Numbered from the stretch's first letter, positions 25,633 to 35,499 are shown. The stretch: DNA of 64,000 nt from Rhizobium sp. (GCA_019459185.1 JAIBEO010000200.1:1-64000), one strand, 5' to 3'. Translations and numbers: made by a program. Notes: generated by a model not told the origin, from the letters alone.

Positions 25633-26669
25633 GCCAGTTCGCGCAACGCCTGCTGCAGTGGTTCGACCGCGACGGCCGCCACGACCTGCCCTGGCAGCAC
25701 CCGCGCACGCCCTACCGGGTGTGGCTGTCGGAAATCATGCTGCAGCAGACCCAGGTGCAGACGGTGATTCCCTACTACGCGCGTTTCCTGGACGCGCTGC
25801 CCACCCTGCCCGACCTGGCCGCCGCCGACACCGACCGCGTGCTGGCGCTGTGGGCGGGCCTGGGCTACTACGCCCGCGCCCGCAACCTGCACAAGGCGGC
25901 GCAGGTTTGCGTGGCCGAGCACGGCGGCGACCTGCCCGCCGATTTCGAGAAACTCGCCGCCCTGCCCGGCATCGGCCGCAGCACCGCCGGCGCCATCCTG
26001 GCGCAGGCGCACGGCCAACGTTTCCCCATCCTCGACGGCAACGTGAAGCGCACGCTCGCGCGTTTCCACGGCATCGGCGGCTGGCCCGGCGGTTCGGCGG
26101 TGGAAAAGGCGATGTGGGAGCTGGCCGAAAACCATCTTCCCGAGACGCGACTGGCCGACTACACCCAGGCCATCATGGATTTCGGCGCCACGCTGTGCAC
26201 CCGTCACGACCCAGCCTGCATGCTCTGCCCGCTGCAGGACGGCTGCGTGGCGCGCCGCGAGGGCCGCGTCGAACAGCTGCCCGAAGCCAAGCCCGGAAAG
26301 CCCCTGCCCGAGCGGCGCACGCTGATGCTGCTGGTGCACGACGCCGGCGACCGCATCCTGCTGGCGCGGCGGCCGGCCAAGGGCGTGTGGTCTGGGCTCT
26401 GGTCGCTGCCCGAGGCCGGCAGCCACGACGAGGCGCGCGATTTCCTGTCGCGGCACGCTCCGGCCGCCTTCGACGCCGGCGAAGCGCTGCCGCTGATCGA
26501 ACACGTGTTCAGCCACTACCGCCTGCACATCGAGCCACTGCGCTGGCGCGTGGCCGACAGCGCCGCGGAAACCGGCGACAATAACGAACTGCGCTGGCAG
26601 CCGCGCGAGCGGCTGCACGAACTGGGCCTGCCGGCCCCCGTCAAGAGACTGCTGGGAAACCTGCCATGA
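25629..26669 (+). CDS. mutY: A/G-specific adenine glycosylase
   Basis: [43 protein letters not shown]; 4Fe-4S [10 protein letters not shown]. Confidence 0.96.
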   Translation: MSQFAQRLLQWFDRDGRHDLPWQHPRTPYRVWLSEIMLQQTQVQTVIPYYARFLDALPTLPDLAAADTDRVLALWAGLGYYARARNLHKAAQVCVAEHGGDLPADFEKLAALPGIGRSTAGAILAQAHGQRFPILDGNVKRTLARFHGIGGWPGGSAVEKAMWELAENHLPETRLADYTQAIMDFGATLCTRHDPACMLCPLQDGCVARREGRVEQLPEAKPGKPLPERRTLMLLVHDAGDRILLARRPAKGVWSGLWSLPEAGSHDEARDFLSRHAPAAFDAGEALPLIEHVFSHYRLHIEPLRWRVADSAAETGDNNELRWQPRERLHELGLPAPVKRLLGNLP

Positions 26670-26938
26670 GCCGTACCGTGTTCTGCTTGAAAACCCAGGC
26701 CGAGGCCGAGGGCCTGCCCTTCGTGCCCTGGCCCGGCGAACTGGGCAAGCGCGTGTTCGCGAACATCGGCCGCGAGGCCTGGCAGCAGTGGCTGGCGCAC
26801 CAGACCATGCTGATCAACGAGAACCGCCTCTCGCCCATGGACCCGAAGCACCGGGCCTTCCTGGAGGCGGAGATGGAAAAGTTCCTGTTCGGCGATGGCG
26901 CCGAAAAGCCCGCCGGCTACGTGCCGCCGGCGGGCTGA
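26666..26938 (+). CDS. yggX: Fe(2+)-trafficking protein
   Basis: [31 protein letters not shown]. Confidence 0.95.
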   Translation: MSRTVFCLKTQAEAEGLPFVPWPGELGKRVFANIGREAWQQWLAHQTMLINENRLSPMDPKHRAFLEAEMEKFLFGDGAEKPAGYVPPAG

Positions 26939-26944
26939 AGCGCC

Positions 26945-27406
26945 TTAGTCGGCAATGCCGGCGTCGCGCTCGGCCTGGCGCCAGGCTTTCACGTTGACCT
27001 CGCGCAGGTCGTCGATGCGGCAGCGCAGGCCGTTGTCGCCCACCACGTAGCCGTTGCTGGTGTTGAGCGTGTCGTTGAGCACGTCGAAGCCCAGCTTCCA
27101 CTCGTTTTCCAGGCGGTTGCAGGCCGGGGAGTCGCGCACGGTGACCAGCCAGGCCTTGAACGGGGTTTCCCAGACCAGCAGATCGAGCGGGCCGACCACT
27201 TCGTAACCGTGCATCGGTACCAGGAAGCGCACGCGCTCCACCGATTCGCCGGCGTTGGCGCGCAGCAGTTCGAGGCGCTTTTCGGCCTTGGTGGCCGGGG
27301 CGGCGCTGGTGGCGGGATCGGTCGGCGGCTCCGCGGCCAGGGCCGGCAGGGCCAGGCCGAGCGAGAGGGCGAACGCTAGCGAAGTCAGGGCGAGGCGGGT
27401 CTTCAT
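26945..27406 (-). CDS. Hypothetical secreted protein
   Basis: N-terminal signal peptide MKTRLALTSLAFALSLGLALPALA. Confidence 0.65.
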   Translation of the reverse strand: MKTRLALTSLAFALSLGLALPALAAEPPTDPATSAAPATKAEKRLELLRANAGESVERVRFLVPMHGYEVVGPLDLLVWETPFKAWLVTVRDSPACNRLENEWKLGFDVLNDTLNTSNGYVVGDNGLRCRIDDLREVNVKAWRQAERDAGIAD

Positions 27407-27598
27407 GGCGGATCTCCTTGGGCGATGGCCGTGCAGGGCCATGCACCCAACCCTACTCCCGCCCGCGTGAAGCGCCCATACGCCGCCCGCGGGGCATTCA
27501 GTACGCATTTACGGCCTCCCCCGGCTTGCCTCGGCCCGCCCGCCTCGGCTATGATCTCGCGCTCGCCCGGGCCCTGCCCCGCGCGTCGCCAGACTCCT

Positions 27599-27674
27599 GG
27601 CCGAGTAGCTCAGTTGGTAGAGCAGGGGATTGAAAATCCCCGTGTCGGCGGTTCGATTCCGTCCTCGGCCACCA
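27599..27674 (+). tRNA. tRNA-Phe (GAA)
   Basis: GGCCGAG/CTCGGCC acceptor, anticodon loop TTGAAAA, TTCGATT, 3' CCA. Confidence 0.97.
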
Positions 27675-27675
27675 T
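27630..27675 (+). repeat. Element 1 att core, tRNA-proximal (46 bp)
   Basis: Identical to 33257-33302; begins at the anticodon loop. Confidence 0.95.
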
Positions 27676-27688
27676 ATACGTCAAGCAC

Positions 27689-28717
27689 TTACGAAAGCCG
27701 CACTAGTTGCGGCTTTTGTTTGTGTGTCAAAAACGTGCCATCGATGCGGCTGGCCGCGCCCCGTAGGTGATCGGCCGCCAAATGCGCGTACCGAAGCACC
27801 ATCTCGTAGCTCGCCCAACCACCCAACTCCATCAGCTCTTGCAGCGGCGTTCCGTTCTGGACGTGCCAGGACGCCCAGGTGTGCCGCAGGTCGTGCCAAC
27901 GAAAGCCGGGCTCGATGCCCGCTCTTGCCACCGCTTGCTTCCATGCCCTGGTGGAGCATCGGGCGACGGGTTGGCCTTGGTAGGCAAACACGTACTCCGG
28001 ATGCCGCCCCAGACGCCGACGCAGAACGTCGAGCGCGTCCTCGTTCAAGGGAACGCCAATGGCCCTGCCAGCCTTGGCCTCGTCTGGATGGATCCACGCC
28101 ACGCGACGGCTCATGTCCACCTGGTCCCATCGCAGGTAAGACACGTTGCGCTGCCGGAGCCCCGTCGAAAGCGCGACCTGCGCCATGTCCCGGAGGTGGG
28201 GCGGCAACTCCGCGAGAAGTCGCCGCGCCTCATCCGGGGAAAGGAAGCAAATGCGCTTCTTCGGTTCCCGGTAGAGCCGGACCTTGGGAATGTGATCCAC
28301 CCACTCCCAATCGTCCTTTGCCCGTCGCAAGATCGAACGCACCAGGGCGAGGGTTCGATTGGCAGTGGAAGGACTGGATTGCGCCGCCTTCTTCTCGCCA
28401 GTCTTCTCGACCACTTCGCGGGTCACCTGACTGAGCATCAAGTGCCCCAGGAAGGGATGCAGCCAACGCAAGTTGGCCACATCCTTGTCGTGCGAACTCT
28501 TGTGGCTGGTTTCCTTCACCCACCTCACAGCGGCGTCCTGCCAGCTGCGATCGGGCTTCACGCCTAGCCGCTGTTCTTCCCAGTACCGGACCTTGAGCCG
28601 GTCGAGGTATTCCTGGGCGGCGGTTTGGTCTGAAGTCCCAGCAGAGCGGCGTATTCTTTCGCCGTTCGGCGTGGTGAAGGCGACCCACCAGACGTCACCC
28701 CGTTTCGATAGCCCCAT
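27689..28717 (-). CDS. Tyrosine recombinase/integrase (element 1)
   Basis: LSTGLRQRNVSYLRWDQVD ... FRWHDLRHTWASWHVQNGTPLQELMELGGW ... RYAHL. Confidence 0.93.
   Translation of the reverse strand: MGLSKRGDVWWVAFTTPNGERIRRSAGTSDQTAAQEYLDRLKVRYWEEQRLGVKPDRSWQDAAVRWVKETSHKSSHDKDVANLRWLHPFLGHLMLSQVTREVVEKTGEKKAAQSSPSTANRTLALVRSILRRAKDDWEWVDHIPKVRLYREPKKRICFLSPDEARRLLAELPPHLRDMAQVALSTGLRQRNVSYLRWDQVDMSRRVAWIHPDEAKAGRAIGVPLNEDALDVLRRRLGRHPEYVFAYQGQPVARCSTRAWKQAVARAGIEPGFRWHDLRHTWASWHVQNGTPLQELMELGGWASYEMVLRYAHLAADHLRGAASRIDGTFLTHKQKPQLVRLS
27694..27717 (+). terminator. Element-borne intrinsic terminator after tRNA-Phe
   Basis: AAAGCCGCA-CTAGT-TGCGGCTTT + T, inside the 3' end of int. Confidence 0.75.
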
Positions 28718-28926
28718 GAAGATTTCTCCTCGTTGGAGCCACTTAACGGCGCTTGCCTACCGGCAGCGTAAAGCTGACCGAGATACGCAGCAAGATCGTC
28801 CTCCAGGAAGACCCAGCGCTTGCCCGGTTTCGCGGCTTTGACGCGGCCCTGGCGGGCGTGCAGGCGCAGGACGGCCGGCGACATGTGCAGCCATGCGGCG
28901 GCTTCGTGCAGGTCGAGCGTACGCAT
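28564..28926 (-). CDS. HTH (MerR/excisionase-like) protein, 120 aa, overlapping int
   Basis: MRTLDLHEAAAWLHMSPAVLRLHARQGRVKAAKPGKRWVFLEDDLAAYL. Confidence 0.75.
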   Translation of the reverse strand: MRTLDLHEAAAWLHMSPAVLRLHARQGRVKAAKPGKRWVFLEDDLAAYLGQLYAAGRQAPLSGSNEEKSSWGYRNGVTSGGSPSPRRTAKEYAALLGLQTKPPPRNTSTGSRSGTGKNSG

Positions 28927-28929
28927 GGC

Positions 28930-30162
28930 TTAGTCCTGGTCATGGGGATCGATCCGCACGTTGTAGCGGCGGGCCTTGGCCCTCGCCTTGCGGTCCAGGT
29001 ACTCGGCCAGCCGTCGCCCTTCAGCCGCCTCGGGGCCGTCGTGGTAGACCGTCAGGGCCTGGAGGAACTCGCCCAGGCCTTGATCGAGCTCCGTGATGCC
29101 CTCGCGGGCCATGAAGGACGTCAGGCCCCAGAGGCCGGCCTTGAAGATGGCGTCATCGCCCGGGGCGCGGGACTTCGTGACCCGCATCAGGGGCGATGCC
29201 TCGGGCGGCACATCGAAGACGCCGGCCAGCGCTTCCCACAGCGGGTGAATCGGCCAGCGGGTGCGGGTGTCGTCTGTGGCCGAGGGAATCGCCAGCCGCA
29301 GCCATTCCGAGGTCAGGTAGCGCCAGAGGAGTCCCAGGAGAGGCACCGCATCCAACGCCGCGCCCTTGAGCTCGTCCGGCAGACCTTCCCGGCGAACCTG
29401 GAACTCCATGCGCCAGACCGTCTGCCCTTCCTGCCAGCCCTGCGCGGCCCACAGCGGCTTGAGGTAGTCCTTGCCTGACTTCAAAAGCTCCCGGGTCTTG
29501 TCGTAGAGCCTCGCGCTGACCTCGTTCCCGGCTCCGAACGTCATGCCGGTCACATAGTCCCGGTCCTCATGGATGTCCCGCTTGCGGCAACGCTTTACCC
29601 AATGGTCACCAGGGAGGGAGGTGACGTCCAAATCCGTCGTGAAGTCCACGAACAGGTCGATGCGGCTCAGCGTCCCGGGGCCAGAAGCCTCGCCAAATTC
29701 GGGGATCAGGGCATCCAGGGAGGCCAAGGCTTCCTCCGCACCTACGGCGGTGAGGTACTCGCTCCGAACTTGGACATGCGCCAACGGCAGAATATTTGCG
29801 CTCGCGTTGGAGAGTTCCAAGCGAAACCAGTTGTCCTCCAGCACAAAAGCGAAGCGGCCCCGGCCTCGGGGCGAGACCGTGAAAAAGTGGTCTCCGTTGT
29901 AGTACCCGGCTTCGGCCTGCTGCCGGTCATCGATGGACTGGGCCAGCTCCTTGAGCTCTTGGAGCATGACCGCCACATGGCGGTCGATTCCCCCGGGATA
30001 GGAGACGTAGACGCTATCCACCCCATGCCGAAGGGGGCGAATGCAGTTAGCGGGTGCTGTGATACTGGGCTTGGCACCCGCCGAAGCCGGCGGCGCGGCA
30101 GCCGGCAAGCCGGCCTGTCCGCCGCCGTCCCCGGCCGTGGGGCTGAACTCGTGGTTTTGCAT
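28930..30162 (-). CDS. Putative replication-initiator-like protein (element 1)
   Basis: SRIDLFVDF, SARLYDKTRELLKSGKDYLKPLW, VWRMEFQVRREGL. Confidence 0.55.
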   Translation of the reverse strand: MQNHEFSPTAGDGGGQAGLPAAAPPASAGAKPSITAPANCIRPLRHGVDSVYVSYPGGIDRHVAVMLQELKELAQSIDDRQQAEAGYYNGDHFFTVSPRGRGRFAFVLEDNWFRLELSNASANILPLAHVQVRSEYLTAVGAEEALASLDALIPEFGEASGPGTLSRIDLFVDFTTDLDVTSLPGDHWVKRCRKRDIHEDRDYVTGMTFGAGNEVSARLYDKTRELLKSGKDYLKPLWAAQGWQEGQTVWRMEFQVRREGLPDELKGAALDAVPLLGLLWRYLTSEWLRLAIPSATDDTRTRWPIHPLWEALAGVFDVPPEASPLMRVTKSRAPGDDAIFKAGLWGLTSFMAREGITELDQGLGEFLQALTVYHDGPEAAEGRRLAEYLDRKARAKARRYNVRIDPHDQD

Positions 30163-30211
30163 GGCATTTCCTGGTCATCGCCCGTGATTGGACGATAGGA
30201 AAGCTATGACC

Positions 30212-31024
30212 TCACTTGCCTTTGGCCGAGAACCCAAATCGCGGATTTTGAATCCCCGCCTGCTTTTGCCAACTCCGAAAGAGCTTAAAGAGGCTGGCCT
30301 TGGCGTCTTCGTTCGCGCCAGTCGTGTCGTATATCTTCAAATGCTCCACAACCAACTCATAGATCTCTTCTCTTGAGCAGGTCTCAAACGCGCCCTGGTC
30401 CCGAAGTAGGTATTCCGCCCACCTGAGCTCGGGATACTCGAGGCGTTTCTTATGCGGCCCTTTGATAGCCCTGAAAACTTGTTCCGCGCTTGAAGAATCG
30501 CCCGACAATTGACCTAGCCTAAGTCCAACCTGAAAAAAAGACATAGTGGAAACCATGCTATCCACCGAGAGGGCAGCAAAAAGCGCGTTGATATCGCCCT
30601 GCTTGGCAGTTTGGATCATGTCGTTGATTGACCTGGAGTAGCACGCAATCGCATCCAAGTTGCCGATCATGGCGAACGCAAGAGGCAAGGTCGCTGGGTG
30701 CTCTGGCACTTCGTCAGGCATTGAGTCAACCGCGTCCAAGAGGAAAGCTATCGGGTCGGTCGCTTCGACCGCATCTTTCAGTATTGGCCCAATGCCTGAC
30801 ACGACCGCAATTTTCGCTAACAACTCGATTAGGGTGTCTTGATAGTAGACAGTCCAGTTAGGGACCGCTGCCAATCTTTGAAAGGCTTTGAGCCATTGCG
30901 ATTCGTCCTGCTGCGAAATCTGCCAAGCCGCTCGCTCTGCCCAAATTTCTTGGAACATGGCGAGGCAGCGCGCGATAGCGCGGCCAGTTATTCTCCCGTA
31001 GAGTTTTTCCTCCCACTTAACCAT
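30212..31024 (-). CDS. Hypothetical cargo protein (element 1)
   Basis: Intact low-GC ORF; probable ATG at 31024 (track start 31069 is TTG). Confidence 0.6.
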   Translation of the reverse strand: MVKWEEKLYGRITGRAIARCLAMFQEIWAERAAWQISQQDESQWLKAFQRLAAVPNWTVYYQDTLIELLAKIAVVSGIGPILKDAVEATDPIAFLLDAVDSMPDEVPEHPATLPLAFAMIGNLDAIACYSRSINDMIQTAKQGDINALFAALSVDSMVSTMSFFQVGLRLGQLSGDSSSAEQVFRAIKGPHKKRLEYPELRWAEYLLRDQGAFETCSREEIYELVVEHLKIYDTTGANEDAKASLFKLFRSWQKQAGIQNPRFGFSAKGK

Positions 31025-31139
31025 GCGCCTCCCATACCTTGAACCGATGTCCGATGCGGACCCTCTCAAGCGTTACCCAAGCAACAGCACAATTCATAGC
31101 GGACTAGCGAGCAAAAGACACTAACCCAGGAATACGTCG

Positions 31140-32012
31140 ATGCGAAATGTCGGAACATATTTTGAGATGCCGGCTCCGTTCAATCTTTTTCATTACACCG
31201 GGATCGGCTCATTGATTGGGATGGCGCGATCCAAATCGATCTGGGCGAGCAATGCGTACTATCTAAACGATTCCCGGGAGGTTATTCATGCATGCGACAT
31301 TTTGACGAAGACCATAGAGATTCGCATTGCTGCCGACAGCGCAGACCCAAGTGAAATCGATTTTCTCATTCAGCTCAAGAGCTGGGCGCAATCGTTCAAG
31401 AAGACTCACTACGGAATCTTTATATTCTCACTATCCGAGAAGAGCAGTTTGCTCAGTCAGTGGCGAAGCTATACGCCACATGGGAAAGGGGTGAGCGTCG
31501 GCTTTTCGCCTGAATTGCTGAGCAAATTGGCGCAATCCTCGCGATCGGTTCTTGCGAAATGCATCTATGACGCAAGCGAGCAACGAGATGTTATTGAGGG
31601 GCTTATCGACTTGATCCTTAAGACCTTCCGAAACGAACAATCGTCTATAGATCTTTCGAGAAACCACCCCAGCGAGCGCTATTTCAGTTTCCTAGAGGTC
31701 TATCGCGAGGATTTCTTGAGAGTGCTTTGTCTAATCAAGCACTCTGCATTTTCAGAGGAGGCCGAATGGAGGATCATTTCCCCCTACTTTGCCGGGAATG
31801 AAGCGAAACAAATTAGATTTCGGGAAGGAGCATCGATGCTAGTTCCCTACATTGAGATCCCGCTGCCAGAAATCCGACAGCCGTTCGCAGAGATTGTTCT
31901 TGGTCCATCGCAATACCAGAACTTGTCAATGTCGGCTTTGAGCAAATACTCACAAACCGAGAACCTTACCTCACTGGTCCGGAACTGCGGAATACCTTTT
32001 CGAAAGTGGTGA
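31140..32012 (+). CDS. DUF2971-like protein (element 1 cargo)
   Basis: NLFHYTGIGSLIGMARSKSIWASNAYYLNDSREV ... FSLSEKSSLLSQWRSYTPHGKGVSVGF. Confidence 0.75.
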   Translation: MRNVGTYFEMPAPFNLFHYTGIGSLIGMARSKSIWASNAYYLNDSREVIHACDILTKTIEIRIAADSADPSEIDFLIQLKSWAQSFKKTHYGIFIFSLSEKSSLLSQWRSYTPHGKGVSVGFSPELLSKLAQSSRSVLAKCIYDASEQRDVIEGLIDLILKTFRNEQSSIDLSRNHPSERYFSFLEVYREDFLRVLCLIKHSAFSEEAEWRIISPYFAGNEAKQIRFREGASMLVPYIEIPLPEIRQPFAEIVLGPSQYQNLSMSALSKYSQTENLTSLVRNCGIPFRKW

Positions 32013-32059
32013 CCGTCAGATACGTTCAGAACGTCAACAGCTTATGAGGGGAATCGAAG

Positions 32060-32440
32060 ATGAGAAACGGCCTACTTCTGTTTGCGATCCTACTTCTTCC
32101 GAATTCCGCAGCTCGCTCCCAAGAGGTCGAACGCGAAGTTTGGATATCGAATGGCTTTCTTACGGGCCAGGAGTACTTGGCGCTAGATCAATCGGCAAGG
32201 ACCACCTTCGCTATGGGTGCGGTAGACGGCATGCTCGTTGCTCCGTTGCTCGGCGCCGCCGACATCGAATGGCTCAATGCTTGCGTAGTCGGCATGACCG
32301 GAAGCCAAGTAGAAGCGATGGTTACGAAGGAAGTTAGGGACCACCCAGCCAGTTGGAATTCCGGCGTTTTGACCGCGATCTTCAGAGCCTTCAACACTGG
32401 CTGTCCGGGCTCACCAGCGAATTCGGTGCGCCAGATCTGA
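32060..32440 (+). CDS. Small secreted protein, Rap1a/Tai-immunity-like
   Basis: Signal peptide; FLTGQEYLALDQSARTTFAMGAVDGMLVAP. Confidence 0.5.
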   Translation: MRNGLLLFAILLLPNSAARSQEVEREVWISNGFLTGQEYLALDQSARTTFAMGAVDGMLVAPLLGAADIEWLNACVVGMTGSQVEAMVTKEVRDHPASWNSGVLTAIFRAFNTGCPGSPANSVRQI

Positions 32441-32490
32441 CGCGGATAGTTCGGCAAGCGAGTCCCTGCCCGTGCTCACCGAGCGATGAC

Positions 32491-33138
32491 ATGACTGATA
32501 ACTACGTGATTGCTACCGCCGCTGCTGGAATCTATAGAGCAGTTCACGCAGCGCGTACTGACATCGGCATAGCAATAGATATGATCGGCCTGGTTGTCGG
32601 CGATGACGCAGAGGAACCTGCAGATTTTGTAGAAGAAGCCGCATGGACGACTGCTGCCATCAGATACGCCAGGGCGTGGAAGGTTCCGTTGCTGCCTGAA
32701 AAGGCGCGAGTACGCTTCTTAGGCTGCCTTACAGAGGCACAGCTTGCGGCACACCAGCATGTCATGACAATTCGAGATGCCATGTACGCCCATCAAGTTG
32801 GGGTCGGGATAGATATGACTGTCACAGCCGTTGTAGGTCCGGACAGTTCTGGAAAATCGTGCCTTTGGGGAATGGGGATTCAAAGTAGTCGAATTAGCTC
32901 GCCGGGCACGAATGCGGCAAAGCAATTCTTGGAAATCCTGCAAGTCGCTCATGAGCAACTGGAACAGTTAGAGCGCGAGTCCCACAGGCTGGCATTGGAG
33001 GATCTGCAGTCTCGCCCCGCAGAAGAATGGATTTTGCGAGGCATTTATCAAAAGAATCTCCAGTTTGACATCCGGGGAGCAACGTACAGGCGCGAGTTCG
33101 ACAAACGAACGCCGCGAGCCAAGCCTCCTCGCTCCTGA
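32491..33138 (+). CDS. Hypothetical cargo protein with HEPN/Abi-like R-x5-H motif
   Basis: HVMTIRDAMYAHQVGV (R95-H101 counted from ATG 32491). Confidence 0.5.
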   Translation: MTDNYVIATAAAGIYRAVHAARTDIGIAIDMIGLVVGDDAEEPADFVEEAAWTTAAIRYARAWKVPLLPEKARVRFLGCLTEAQLAAHQHVMTIRDAMYAHQVGVGIDMTVTAVVGPDSSGKSCLWGMGIQSSRISSPGTNAAKQFLEILQVAHEQLEQLERESHRLALEDLQSRPAEEWILRGIYQKNLQFDIRGATYRREFDKRTPRAKPPRS

Positions 33139-33256
33139 GTAGACATTTCAACTGGCCGTCGTGGGCCAAGCCCAGATTCAAACAGGCGCTCTTCAAATGC
33201 TTCAAGAAATCAGGCTAGCGCCGTAAGTGGCTGATTTGATTAGGCTTAAGGCCGCT

Positions 33257-33302
33257 TTGAAAATCCCCGTGTCGGCGGTTCGATTCCGTCCTCGGCCACC
33301 AT
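33257..33302 (+). repeat. Element 1 att core, distal copy (truncated tRNA-Phe)
   Basis: TTGAAAATCCCCGTGTCGGCGGTTCGATTCCGTCCTCGGCCACCAT. Confidence 0.95.
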
Positions 33303-33312
33303 CATTCCGAAC

Positions 33313-33345
33313 AAGGCCTGCGTGCAAACGCAGGCCTTTGTTTTT
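33313..33345 (+). terminator. Displaced native terminator of tRNA-Phe
   Basis: AAGGCCTGCGT-GCAA-ACGCAGGCCTT then TGTTTTT, immediately beyond the distal att. Confidence 0.85.
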
Positions 33346-33359
33346 GCGCCGCGGAAACC

Positions 33360-33857
33360 TCAGGCCCCGCCCTGCTCCCGCTGCGTCAGCCACAGCCGCA
33401 GGTCGAACTCCAGCTGGTGGTAGTCGGCGGCCATGTGGGTGCACAGCTGGTAGAAGGCCTTGTTGTGCTCGGCCTCCTTCAGGTGCGCCAGTTCGTGCAC
33501 CACGATCATCTCCAGGAATTCGGCCGGGGCGTCGCGGAACACGCTGGCGATGCGGATCTCGCGGCTGGCCTTGAGCCGCCCGCCCTGCACCCGCGACACC
33601 GCCGTGTGCGTGCCCAGCGCGTGTTTCATCACCTGCAGCTTGCCGTCGTAAGCCACCTTGGCCAGCGGCACCGACTGGCGCAGGTGCCGCTCCTTCAGTT
33701 CCTGCACGTACTCGTAGAGCTGGCGGTCGCTGCGCACCGCGTGCGCCTGCGGGTACTTTTCCGCCAGCATCGGGCCCAGGCGGCCCTGCCCCAGCAGTTC
33801 GCGCACCTTGGCCTGCAGGGGTTCGTGGTAGCCGGCGAGGTACTTCAGGGCGGTCAT
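33360..33857 (-). CDS. YgjP/DUF45-type metallopeptidase
   Basis: VVHELAHLKEAEHNKAFYQL. Confidence 0.9.
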   Translation of the reverse strand: MTALKYLAGYHEPLQAKVRELLGQGRLGPMLAEKYPQAHAVRSDRQLYEYVQELKERHLRQSVPLAKVAYDGKLQVMKHALGTHTAVSRVQGGRLKASREIRIASVFRDAPAEFLEMIVVHELAHLKEAEHNKAFYQLCTHMAADYHQLEFDLRLWLTQREQGGA

Positions 33858-33929
33858 CGGCGGCTGGGAAAGGGCGTCGGGAGCGGTCGAAGGCTATGAT
33901 GTCGCGGAATTCCCCCGTAAGACAGCACG

Positions 33930-34478
33930 ATGGCCAAGCCCAACCCCCTCCAGGAACAGCTGCTCAAGGCAGGCCTGGCCAAGAAGTCCAAGGTGGCCGA
34001 AGTGGCCCGCGAGCAGCAGAAGGCGCGGCTGGGCAAGGCGCCGTCCGACGCGGCGGAAATCCAGCGCGAGGCCGAGCGCGTGCGCCTGGAAAAGGTGGAA
34101 CGCGACCGCGCCCTGGAAGCCGAACGCCGCGCCAAGGCCCGCGCCGGCGAACTCGCCGCGCAGGCCCGCCAGATCATCCTGGACAAAAAGCTGCCGCGCA
34201 CGGGCGAGAGCGAATACCGCTTCCCCGCCGACGGCGCCATCCGCACCGTGCTGGTGGACGACGACCAGCGCAAGCGCCTGGCCGCCGGCACCGTGGTCAT
34301 CGTGCGCTCCGGCGACCGCTACGAACTGCTGCCGCGCGCCGCCGGCGAAAAGGTGCGCGAACGTGACGCCAGCCTGGTGGTGCTCGACCACGGCCAGGCC
34401 AGCGACGCCACCCCCACGAGCTCCGAGGACGACGCGTACTACGCGCAGTTCAAGGTGCCCGACGACCTCATCTGGTGA
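33930..34478 (+). CDS. DUF2058-family protein
   Basis: MAKPNPLQEQLLKAGLAKKSKVAEVAREQQKAR. Confidence 0.85.
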   Translation: MAKPNPLQEQLLKAGLAKKSKVAEVAREQQKARLGKAPSDAAEIQREAERVRLEKVERDRALEAERRAKARAGELAAQARQIILDKKLPRTGESEYRFPADGAIRTVLVDDDQRKRLAAGTVVIVRSGDRYELLPRAAGEKVRERDASLVVLDHGQASDATPTSSEDDAYYAQFKVPDDLIW

Positions 34479-34489
34479 AAGGAAAGCCC

Positions 34490-34825
34490 ATGGCCATTCC
34501 GGCGGACAAACTCGGCGAACCGCACGCCCAGCTGCGCGACGCCCAGGGCAAGCTGCTCGGCGGCATCGTGTTCAAGGACGGCCAGTGGGTGCTGGGCCTG
34601 GACGGAAAGATCGTGGGCGAATCGCACAGCGCCGCGCACGTGCTGGCCATCCTCAAGCGCGCCGCCGCGCTCGCCCGCGCCGAAGGCCGCGAAGCCACGC
34701 TGGTGTTCTCCGCCACGCTGCGCGCCGCGGCGCACCAGGAAGCCGCCGCGCAGGGTCTGGACTTCGACCAGTTCCAGGAAAGGCTGGCCGCGGAAATGAA
34801 CGCGACGGCAACGCCGGGCGCCTGA
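34490..34825 (+). CDS. Hypothetical protein
   Basis: Intact ORF following DUF2058. Confidence 0.55.
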   Translation: MAIPADKLGEPHAQLRDAQGKLLGGIVFKDGQWVLGLDGKIVGESHSAAHVLAILKRAAALARAEGREATLVFSATLRAAAHQEAAAQGLDFDQFQERLAAEMNATATPGA

Positions 34826-34895
34826 TCGCGCCGCGTTCACGGACCAACGCCGGGCGCGGGCGTAGCCTCGGGGCAGGTTTCCCCAGGAGTACGCC

Positions 34896-35426
34896 ATGGT
34901 CCGCACCTTCTTCCTGATTGCCGGGCTGCTGGCCACGTCCGCCGCCTCGGCGCAGGCACTCAAGGCCGTGCCCGAACTGGACTTGCAGCGCTACGCCGGC
35001 ACCTGGCACGAGATCGCCCGCCTGCCCAACCGCTTCGAAGACGCCTGCGCCGGCGACATCACCGCCACCTACACGCCGCTCGAAGACGGCCGCATCCGCG
35101 TGGTCAACGCCTGCCGCAAGGCCGACGGCAGCCGCCAGTCGGTGGAGGGCATGGCCCGCCGCAGCGGCGAACGCGCCGCCGAGCTCGAGGTGCGCTTCGC
35201 GCCGGCCTGGCTGTCCTTCCTGCCCTTCGTCTGGGCCGACTACTGGGTGATCGCCGTGGACCGCGACTACCAGTGGGCCATCGTCGGCGAACCCGACCGC
35301 GACTACCTATGGTTCCTCACCCGCGAACCCACCGTGGACGCCGCCACCTTCGAGTCGCTCAAGGCCCGCGCCCGCTCGATGGGTTACGAGCTCGACGAGC
35401 TCGTGGTGGTGAACCCGCCGCGCTGA
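34896..35426 (+). CDS. Lipocalin (Blc-like)
   Basis: LQRYAGTWHEIARLPNRFE; VDRDYQWAIVGEPDRDYLWFLTREP. Confidence 0.93.
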   Translation: MVRTFFLIAGLLATSAASAQALKAVPELDLQRYAGTWHEIARLPNRFEDACAGDITATYTPLEDGRIRVVNACRKADGSRQSVEGMARRSGERAAELEVRFAPAWLSFLPFVWADYWVIAVDRDYQWAIVGEPDRDYLWFLTREPTVDAATFESLKARARSMGYELDELVVVNPPR

Positions 35427-35499
35427 GCCTCCCCGCACGCGCCGCAAACGTACGGGCTGGTATGCTCCGGGGGTTACCCTGATTGGACCGGAGCCTGCC

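Larger units (their letters stand above)
27630..33302. mobile_element. Integrative element 1, tRNA-Phe, about 5.6 kb: int, HTH, rep-like gene plus low-GC cargo
   Basis: Exact 46-bp direct repeats, tyrosine recombinase next to the tRNA, sharp base-composition shift. Confidence 0.93.

Noticed and set aside
27681-28130. 149-aa minus-strand ORF inside int of element 1
   Set aside because: Alternative frame of the integrase gene.
33227-33574. ORF through the distal truncated tRNA-Phe
   Set aside because: Spans att core and terminator; not coding.
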